A stretch of 8,638 bases of DNA from JBKPCD01 sp046727175. Lineage in GTDB: Bacteria > Acidobacteriota > Vicinamibacteria > Vicinamibacterales > 2-12-FULL-66-21. Positions within the stretch are counted from its first letter, which is position 1, and each line of letters begins with the position of its first letter. The translations under genes and the position numbers were made by a program. Below are positions 1-5,086 of the stretch, piece by piece. The stretch spans positions 1-8,638 of the forward strand of contig JBKPCD010000230.1 in NCBI GenBank assembly GCA_046727175.1, read 5' to 3'. The notes below the pieces were generated by a model that made no database searches, had not been told where the DNA came from, and saw only the letters and a program-made list of their open reading frames with translations.

Positions 1-271
1 CGTCTGGGTCGCTGAAAGGAATCGATTCGTGGTGCGGCTGCCGCTGGTGAGGAATTCGAGCAGCGTGTCGTCGTCCTGAATGTCGCCGATAGAGATGGCA
101 GGGGCGAGGGCATGCCGCCCACCGCCTATCCGGTCCTCGAAGAATGGCGTCCGGCCCGGCCATTCGAGCAGAGTGAAATACGACGTCCTTGGAGGCGCGC
201 GCCCGCCCGAGGCCAGTCACGATCTCACACCGCCCGAGACGCGTGCCTGAGTGGAGCGTCCTGCCCAGCCG
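1..271. other. Left-edge region, no confident gene; two short candidate open frames
   Basis: Two overlapping frames are open here and I cannot choose between them. On the plus strand, frame 2 runs in from the left edge and stops at TGA 77-79, giving a 25-residue tail that includes RFVVRLPLV. That string resembles the end of a histidine-kinase ATPase domain, but the usual glycine-rich spacing before it is missing. On the minus strand a frame is open from 216 down to position 1 (in-frame TGA at 217-219). It has GC-rich third codon positions and includes AISIGDIQDDDTLLEFL, but it has no ATG, GTG or TTG start and matches no family I recognise. A 9-bp direct repeat (CCGCCCGAG) lies at 203-211 and 230-238. 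I see no clear terminator for the permease gene that ends at 272. Confidence 0.3.
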
Positions 272-2692
272 CTACTCGTAGCGCAGCGCCACGACGGGGT
301 CGACGTTCGACGCGCGGCGGGCAGGCAGGTAGTTGGCGACGAGGGCGACCAGTACGAGCACCAGCGCGACCACGGTGAACGTCGTAACGTCCGTCGCCTC
401 GATCTCGTAGAGGAGCGAGGAAAGAAAGCGCGTCAGCACGAGCGACGCGCAGAACCCTGCGACGAGCCCCGCGACGATCACCTGCATGCCCTGGCCGAGC
501 ACCATCATGAGCACGGCGTGGCGCGACGCGCCCAGGGCCATTCTGATGCCCACCTCGCGCGTGCGCAGCGACACCGTGTAGGAGATGACGCCGTAGATGC
601 CAACGCCGGCCAGCGCGAGTGCCAGCCCGCCGAACGCGGCAAGCAGCGCGAGCGTGAAGGATCGCGTTGCGAGGGATTCCGCCACGTAGGCCTCGAGCGG
701 CTGCACGCGGAAAACCGGCTGCGTGCGATCGACCGCCAGGAACGCCTCGCGCACCGCGTTCTCGAGGCGCGTGGGATCGATCGCCGTACGCGCGACCAGG
801 TTGTAGCCGAACCTGAGGTCCTGGGGCTGATGGATGTAGGCTTCCATGGTCGGCGATCGATCGAGTCCGTACTGGCGCACGTCGCCGGCGATGCCGACGA
901 TCTCCAGCCACTCTTTCTTGTCGTCGCGCCCGCCCAGCTGGATCCGCTTGCCGATCGCGTTCCCGTCGGGAAACTGCAGGCGGGCGCACGACTCGCTGAT
1001 GACCGCCACCCCCGGCGCGCCGCGCCGATCCCGGTCGGTGAAGAACCGGCCGCGCTTCAGCGGGATCTTCATTACCCGGAAGTAGTCCGACGAGACCGAG
1101 TAGGTGTCGGCCGACGGCGCTTCGGCGCTGTTGGCCAGCGGCCGGTCGAAGATGTGAAACCCCCGGCGATCGAACCCGCCGAGCGGGAGCGTGCTGACCA
1201 TGGCCACGCCCTCGATGCCCGGCGTGGCGCGAAGGCGATCCATCACCTGCGTGTAGAAGTTGAGCTCGGCTTCCGGCGCCTGATAGCGTGAGCCGTACAC
1301 GTAGACGCCGAGCGTCAGCACGTTGTGCGGGTCGTAGCCGGGATCGACGCTCGTCAGCCGCAGGAAGCTCCGCCCCAGGAGCCCCGCGCCCACGACCAGC
1401 ACGAACGCCAGCGCGAGCTCGCCGGTCACCAGCACCTTTCGAATGAACTGGCGCGAGCCGCCTTCGGTCGCTCGGCCGCTGTCTCGCAGCACGTCGGTGA
1501 GGTCTACGCGCGACCCGCGCAAAGCCGGCATCACACCGACGAGCAGGCCCGTCACCAGGCTGGCCGCGAGCGCGAACAGCAGTACGCCCGCGTCGATCTC
1601 GATCGCGCTCACGCGGGGCAGCTCGCTCGGACCGAGCCGGGCGACGAGCGCCGTCCCCCACCACGCGATCAGCACGCCCGCGAGCCCGCCGCAGAGCGCG
1701 AGCAGCGCGCTCTCGGTGAGCAGCTGCCGGGCAAGACGTCCCCGTCCCGCGCCGAGTGCGGCGCGGACGGCCATCTCCCTCTCCCGTGCCGTCGCGCGCG
1801 CGAGCACCAGATTGGCGACGTTCGCGCAGGCGATGAGGAGGACGAACCCGACCGCGCCGAGCAGCACGAGGACGGCCGTGCCGACGCGGCCGACCAGGAA
1901 CTCGCGGAGCGGCGTGACGGTGACGACGGTATCGGGATCGTACTGGCCGGGGTGCTCGCGGACGATCTCGCGCATCAGCGCATTCAGTTCGGTACTGGCC
2001 TGTTCCACCGACACGCCCGGCCTCAGCCGGCCGATGAGCTGCAGGTGCTGGCAGCCGCGGCACGCAGAGGGGTCTTTCAAGTCGTAGCCGAGCGGCATGT
2101 ACATCTCGGGAAGGAGCGAGCCCTCGGTGCGCGCCAGCGGTCGGAAGGATGCGGGCAGCACGCCCACCACCGTGAACGAAGCCTCGTTCAGACGCACGAC
2201 GCGGCCGAGGATCTGGGGGTCACCACCGAAGCGACGCTTCCACAAGCCGTCGGTCAGGATCACGGCGAAGCGGCGATCAGGCTGGTCCTCCTCAGCAAGG
2301 AACGTACGCCCGAGCGCAATTGTCGCGCCCAGCGTGTCGAAGTAGTCGGCGTTGACGCGCATGCCCCGTACCAGCTCGGGCTCGCCGCGATCGACCATGG
2401 CGCCGGCGGCATCGCGGTAGAGCGACAGTGTCTGGAACGACCGGCTCCGCGCTCGCAAGTCGAAGGTCGTGGTGAAGTCCACGGTCAGTGGCCTGGGCGT
2501 ATCGGGATCCGACTCGGCGATTTTCACTAAGCGGTCGGGGTCCGCGTACGGCAGCGGGTCGAGCAGTACGGCCTTGACGACGCTGAAGATCGCCGTGTTC
2601 GCGCCAACGCCTAGCGCGAGCGTGATGATGGCCGCTAGCGTAAAGCCCGGATGCTTGCGGAGTGTGCGAGCGGCGAAGTAGAGGTCGGTCAT
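272..2692 (-). CDS. ADOP-family MacB/FtsX-like ABC transporter permease
   Basis: An 806-residue inner-membrane permease of the acidobacterial duplicated orphan permease (ADOP) type, a double-length relative of the MacB/FtsX permeases. The N-terminus (ARTLRKHPGFTLAAII, about residues 8-23) and the LALGVGANTAIFSVV helix are family hallmarks. Two modules follow one another. Each has a periplasmic MacB-PCD-like domain (about 45-265 and 450-670) and an FtsX domain with a cytoplasmic signature: REMAVRAALGAGRGRL near 305 and REVGIRMALGASRHAV near 712. The protein ends VVALRYE, typical of the family. A Cys-x-x-Cys pair near residues 211-214 lies in the first ectodomain. I chose ATG 2692 over an in-frame ATG 36 bases upstream because GGAGG sits six bases before it and the ADOP N-terminus begins there. 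No ATPase gene is adjacent, which fits 'orphan'. The PadR regulator that often accompanies ADOP genes is also absent. The substrate is unknown; MacB relatives move peptides, lipoproteins or drugs by mechanotransmission. Confidence 0.93.
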   Translation of the reverse strand: MTDLYFAARTLRKHPGFTLAAIITLALGVGANTAIFSVVKAVLLDPLPYADPDRLVKIAESDPDTPRPLTVDFTTTFDLRARSRSFQTLSLYRDAAGAMVDRGEPELVRGMRVNADYFDTLGATIALGRTFLAEEDQPDRRFAVILTDGLWKRRFGGDPQILGRVVRLNEASFTVVGVLPASFRPLARTEGSLLPEMYMPLGYDLKDPSACRGCQHLQLIGRLRPGVSVEQASTELNALMREIVREHPGQYDPDTVVTVTPLREFLVGRVGTAVLVLLGAVGFVLLIACANVANLVLARATAREREMAVRAALGAGRGRLARQLLTESALLALCGGLAGVLIAWWGTALVARLGPSELPRVSAIEIDAGVLLFALAASLVTGLLVGVMPALRGSRVDLTDVLRDSGRATEGGSRQFIRKVLVTGELALAFVLVVGAGLLGRSFLRLTSVDPGYDPHNVLTLGVYVYGSRYQAPEAELNFYTQVMDRLRATPGIEGVAMVSTLPLGGFDRRGFHIFDRPLANSAEAPSADTYSVSSDYFRVMKIPLKRGRFFTDRDRRGAPGVAVISESCARLQFPDGNAIGKRIQLGGRDDKKEWLEIVGIAGDVRQYGLDRSPTMEAYIHQPQDLRFGYNLVARTAIDPTRLENAVREAFLAVDRTQPVFRVQPLEAYVAESLATRSFTLALLAAFGGLALALAGVGIYGVISYTVSLRTREVGIRMALGASRHAVLMMVLGQGMQVIVAGLVAGFCASLVLTRFLSSLLYEIEATDVTTFTVVALVLVLVALVANYLPARRASNVDPVVALRYE

Positions 2693-2698
2693 GTCATG

Positions 2699-2703
2699 CC
2701 TCC
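2699..2703 (-). promoter_or_regulatory. Ribosome binding site of the ADOP permease
   Basis: CCTCC on the plus strand reads GGAGG on the minus strand, six bases before ATG 2692. This decides the start codon of the permease. Confidence 0.75.
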
Positions 2704-2780
2704 GAAGAGAACCGGCGCGCCGCGGCACTACCGATGCACGACACGGGACGCCGCTATGCCGCCGCCCCGTGCTTTCTCAC

Positions 2781-2951
2781 TCATCTACTGCTGGTCAGCA
2801 ACGAGCCGAGCATATCGAACCGCGCGGTCCAATATTTCTTGGCCGTATCTGACGCCGCCCTGTCGGACAGCTTCGTGTGCAGCAGCGAGGCCACACTCTT
2901 CGTCTTGCCCTACGCGGTGAAGCTGACGACGGTTTGCAAGCCGAAGCTCGG
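2781..2951 (-). pseudogene. Decayed C-terminal remnant of an SRPBCC/AHSA1-like gene
   Basis: In the minus frame that continues past the stop codon of the neighbouring HupE-like gene, the translation reads FGLQTVVSFTA, then a TAG at 2910-2912, then 42 residues including LLHTKLSDRAAS and YWTARFDMLGSLL, ending at TGA 2781-2783. From memory, this pattern (TV.F.A.GK, then H.KL.D....A...K.YW...D.L..LL) matches the last strands and C-terminal helix of START-like SRPBCC/AHSA1 proteins. The in-frame TAG and the absence of the N-terminal two thirds of the domain point to a relic rather than a working gene. The piece begins directly after the TGA (2952-2954) that ends the HupE-like frame, so a rearrangement may have placed that gene against it. 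A chance resemblance is possible; no database search was made. Confidence 0.45.
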
Positions 2952-4328
2952 TCACGATCCGGGCCGAGCGGAGGTTGGTGCGTCGGCGTTGTCGCCCCCG
3001 CGAGGGATTGCTCGGACGACCCCGAACGCGAGCCACGCAACAGCCGCGGCAACGACGATCAACATCAGCCACCACAGCACGCTCGCCAGAAGCACCGCAT
3101 CGAAGGCCGGCCAGCCGTACTGCGCGAGACGTTCCCCGCGGTCCAGCATCCAGTGCCACGCGGTGTGCGCAACGAGCGCCGAGAGAATGATGGTTCCCAT
3201 GCGCTCGGCAACGACGAACCGGAAAAACAGGTGCAGAACAGGAACGAGGACGGAGAGGACGAGCAGTTGGCCGAGCTCCACTCCGATGTTGAAGGACAGA
3301 AGCGACGTGAGGAGGTGCGATCCGGCGAACTGCAGCGACTGCCTCAGCGCAAACGAGTACCCGAAGCCGTGGACGAGACCGAACGCGAACGTGATGGCCC
3401 ACCGCCGGCCGATATTCGTTCCCACGATATTTTCGAGCGCCATGTAAACGATCGACGTCGCGATGAGCGTCTCGATGAGCGGCGGGAACCACAGCGCATC
3501 CACTCCGGCGCCGTACGCGGACGCGATGAGCGTGATGGAGTGCGCCACCGTGAACGCGGTGACGACGGTGATGAGCGGCCGCAACCGTCGAAGTGGAATG
3601 ACTAGGCAGACCAGGAACAGCAGGTGATCGGTGCCATCGAGAATGTGCTGAAAGCCGAGCCGCACGAAGCGCGAAGCGGCTTGATGCCATCGCGGATCGA
3701 GCCGCACCAGACCTGGATCGCCGTTCAGTTCGAACGCACGAACCACGCCGTCCGGGGAAATGAACCGGACCGCCGTGACAACGCGAAGCCCGAGGCGCGC
3801 CAGTTGCGGCTCGAGGGCAAACTCGGATCGTTCGGAGCGGAGGACGTACTCGAACAGCACGTCCAGCATCCCCTGATCCCAATAGATCTCGGTGTCAGCT
3901 GGCATCGGCGCACCCGTCACATGCGCGAGCGCCTGTTCGTAGGATACGAACGATCGGTCGGAGGGAAGCGAGGCTCGGGCCTCGACGATGCGAGGTGCAG
4001 CCAGCCGCTCACCGCCCTCGTAGACAGCCACGCAGTCGCTGATCCACATCGTGGCCGCGTCGCGCAGCGCGCGATTGGCACGCGCGAGATCGAGATTGCC
4101 GGGGCCTCGCTTCGGGAAATCGATGTCGCGCATCGCGCGAATCGGGACGCGGACGAGCAATCGCAGCCGCGGGCCTGTCCCGAGCGAACTCGAGGGGCTT
4201 TCGGGCTTGACGAACATCTGAACCGTCACGTCGGTTGGGATGTCGTGGGCTGAGACCGGGAGCGGCAGGAAGAGAACAATCGTCGTCACAAGTGCCACGA
4301 CGGAGCACGTCAGGAGCCGGTGGATCAC
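2952..4328 (-). CDS. HupE/UreJ-family membrane protein with N-terminal ectodomain
   Basis: A 458-residue polytopic membrane protein of the HupE/UreJ_2 family, whose members are thought to move nickel, cobalt or other metals, though large-ectodomain versions like this are uncharacterised. From a GTG start at 4328, residues 1-27 form a signal peptide with a likely cut after VSA before HDIPTD. An extracytoplasmic domain runs to about 220. Family motifs then follow: GFQHILDGTDHLLFL (225-239), TAFTVAHSITL (257-267), ETLIATSIVYMALENI (286-301), FGLVHGFGYSF (316-326), LSFNIGVELGQ (344-354) and AHTAWHWM (387-394). The conserved histidines in these motifs are candidate metal ligands. The frame stays open upstream to 4577, but that stretch is AT-richer and would put about 83 odd residues before the signal peptide, so I prefer GTG 4328. 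No clear ribosome binding site precedes it. The gene is divergent from the peptide gene to its right, and its stop touches an SRPBCC-like relic. No hydrogenase or urease genes are present, so the metal role is open. Confidence 0.88.
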   Translation of the reverse strand: MIHRLLTCSVVALVTTIVLFLPLPVSAHDIPTDVTVQMFVKPESPSSSLGTGPRLRLLVRVPIRAMRDIDFPKRGPGNLDLARANRALRDAATMWISDCVAVYEGGERLAAPRIVEARASLPSDRSFVSYEQALAHVTGAPMPADTEIYWDQGMLDVLFEYVLRSERSEFALEPQLARLGLRVVTAVRFISPDGVVRAFELNGDPGLVRLDPRWHQAASRFVRLGFQHILDGTDHLLFLVCLVIPLRRLRPLITVVTAFTVAHSITLIASAYGAGVDALWFPPLIETLIATSIVYMALENIVGTNIGRRWAITFAFGLVHGFGYSFALRQSLQFAGSHLLTSLLSFNIGVELGQLLVLSVLVPVLHLFFRFVVAERMGTIILSALVAHTAWHWMLDRGERLAQYGWPAFDAVLLASVLWWLMLIVVAAAVAWLAFGVVRAIPRGGDNADAPTSARPGS

Positions 4329-4394
4329 GGTCGGCAGTCTACATTGATGATTGCGTGCAGCGGAATCGAATGTGATGGCGAGCTGAATCTCCGC

Positions 4395-4404
4395 ATGTAT
4401 ACAT
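4395..4404. promoter_or_regulatory. 10-bp perfect palindrome ATGTATACAT, possible operator or minus-strand -10
   Basis: A self-complementary decamer 67 bases upstream of the HupE-like start. It contains TATACA on the minus strand, which could act as a -10 hexamer, but no good -35 lies 16-18 bases further upstream. Palindromes of this size can bind small dimeric regulators. A role in controlling the HupE-like gene is inference. Confidence 0.25.
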
Positions 4405-4602
4405 CGCGCAAGACAGATAAGTCCGATCCCACAGCGAAAAATAAGTTCGATTCCGCAGAAAAAAGGATCCATTGTCTGCACACGTCTGACAAAAGTCAGC
4501 CTCATACTCACCATCGGTAGCAATCCTTCAAATTTCTCGGTAACTGTGGTGTTTCTTGTCGACTCGACTGTTGGCATTCGTTTCGCTCGGAGCGCCGACG
4601 CC

Positions 4603-4608
4603 TATACA
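4603..4608 (+). promoter_or_regulatory. Candidate -10 hexamer (TATACA) for the peptide operon
   Basis: TATACA in an otherwise GC-rich stretch. If used, the leader of the peptide gene would be about 150 nucleotides long and would contain the hairpin at 4649-4665. There is no good -35: TTGGCA at 4571-4576 is 26 bases away, too far. Weak call. Confidence 0.2.
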
Positions 4609-4648
4609 GAAAACATCCAGCCATTCGGTCCGGGCCCCACGAAACGGT

Positions 4649-4665
4649 GCGCACGCGAAGTGCGC
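4649..4665 (+). promoter_or_regulatory. Hairpin GCGCAC-GCGAA-GTGCGC upstream of the peptide gene
   Basis: Six perfect G/C-rich base pairs, extendable by one G-U pair, closing a five-base loop (GCGAA). It lies about 100 bases before the peptide start, in the presumed leader. It could be a leader structure or a DNA-binding inverted repeat. There is no T run, so it is not an intrinsic terminator. Confidence 0.35.
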
Positions 4666-4752
4666 GAACGCGCCGTCAAAGGTGTGGTCTGTCCGAATTG
4701 GTTTGAAGGAAACCTGGCAACGACGACGAGCGGACCGCACAAACCACAGAAC

Positions 4753-4757
4753 GGAGG
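4753..4757 (+). promoter_or_regulatory. Strong ribosome binding site of the peptide gene
   Basis: GGAGG six bases before ATG 4764, with near-ideal spacing. This is strong support that the 60-codon frame is really translated. The downstream transporter gene has no comparable site. Confidence 0.8.
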
Positions 4758-4763
4758 CGAGAG

Positions 4764-4946
4764 ATGAGACAGGATGCATTGAAGCTGAACATCGAAGAAC
4801 TGGAACAGAGGATCGCTCCGGATGTCGTGGGAAACCCTGGGAACAATAATCCGGGCGGCAACAACACGAACAACCCGGGAAATGAAGGCGGCGGCGGGAA
4901 CAACCCGGTACCAGCGGGAGAAACGCCGCAGCCTGCCGGCAACTAG
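4764..4946 (+). CDS. Small Asn/Gly/Pro-rich peptide, putative exported or processed precursor
   Basis: A 60-residue peptide of no family I recognise. It has two parts. Residues 1-22 are a short charged segment predicted to be partly helical, with the motif LNIEELEQRIAPDVV. Residues 23-60 are low-complexity: in 24-60 there are 12 Asn, 10 Gly and 7 Pro, with three NPG units at 24-26, 29-31 and 37-39. There is no hydrophobic signal peptide, no Cys and no aromatic residue. Support for it being real is an ideal GGAGG site, a tandem TAGTAG stop, and its position 140 bases before a PqqD-M50-HlyD fusion gene on the same strand. The layout resembles a leader plus core of a processed peptide, with the neighbour as protease and exporter. 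LEQRIAP also recalls the short LExR-type N-terminal tags I associate with secreted proteins of Planctomycetes and relatives; that link is from memory. It could also be a small cell-surface or matrix peptide. Function is inferred. Confidence 0.75.
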   Translation: MRQDALKLNIEELEQRIAPDVVGNPGNNNPGGNNTNNPGNEGGGGNNPVPAGETPQPAGN

Positions 4947-4986
4947 TAGTCGTCTGAAGGCTTGTCTGCTCTCGTCGACTCCAGCT

Positions 4987-5019
4987 GAGGGGGGTCGCTC
5001 ATCACACGCGGCCCTCCTC
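4987..5019 (+). promoter_or_regulatory. Intercistronic 12-bp stem-loop between peptide and transporter genes
   Basis: GAGGGGGGTCGC (4987-4998) pairs with GCGGCCCTCCTC (5008-5019) over twelve uninterrupted pairs, two of them G-U, closing a nine-base loop. The G-U pairs mean it is stronger as RNA than as a DNA palindrome. No T run follows, so it is not a standard intrinsic terminator. Such structures between a small peptide gene and its exporter often stop or slow transcription partially, or protect the upstream mRNA end, giving more peptide than exporter. That role is inferred. Confidence 0.55.
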
Positions 5020-5025
5020 GATAGC

Positions 5026-5051
5026 GCGGATTCGCGCGGATTCCGCGGATT
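5026..5051 (+). repeat. Three direct copies of GCGGATT
   Basis: GCGGATT occurs at 5026-5032, 5036-5042 and 5045-5051, starts spaced 10 and 9 bases, roughly one helical turn apart. It lies between the hairpin and the transporter start. It could be a small regulator-binding array or chance in GC-rich DNA. Confidence 0.4.
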
Positions 5052-5086
5052 GGTCGACTTAGCGGACCCTGATCGCGCAGTCATCG

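Larger units (their letters stand above)
4329..4763. promoter_or_regulatory. Divergent intergenic region between the HupE-like and peptide genes
   Basis: About 435 bases between two divergently transcribed genes, noticeably richer in A and T than the genes (for example AAAAATAAG near 4437 and AGAAAAAAGG near 4458). It should carry promoters for both directions. Visible elements are a perfect 10-bp palindrome ATGTATACAT at 4395-4404, a small hairpin CTGAC-AAAA-GTCAG at 4486-4499, a possible plus-strand -10 at 4603-4608 and a hairpin at 4649-4665. No convincing -35 and -10 pair could be assigned on either strand. A GTG-started frame (4546-4767) overlaps the peptide start by ATGA but is not convincing as a protein. 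Confidence 0.6.

Noticed and set aside
2..79. End of a histidine kinase (RFVVRLPLV) on the plus strand
   Set aside because: Only 25 codons, the glycine-rich spacing before the final strand is missing, and an equally plausible frame is open on the other strand.
225..2063. 612-codon minus frame and long plus frames (251-1291, 1325-2530) over the permease
   Set aside because: Arg/Ala/Gly-rich translations with no domains; shadows of the ADOP gene caused by high GC.
2785..3882. 365-codon minus frame over the HupE-like gene
   Set aside because: Arg/His/Pro-rich shadow; the HupE motifs lie in the other frame.
4546..4767. GTG-started 73-codon frame overlapping the peptide start by ATGA, suggesting a coupled upstream gene
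   Set aside because: Mixed third-position bases, no ribosome binding site, no recognisable protein pattern, and the peptide gene already has its own ideal GGAGG.
4764..4946. Classical double-glycine bacteriocin precursor
   Set aside because: The N-terminus lacks a clean leader ending in GG, the tail is low-complexity without Cys or hydrophobic helix, and no peptidase-containing ABC transporter is present.
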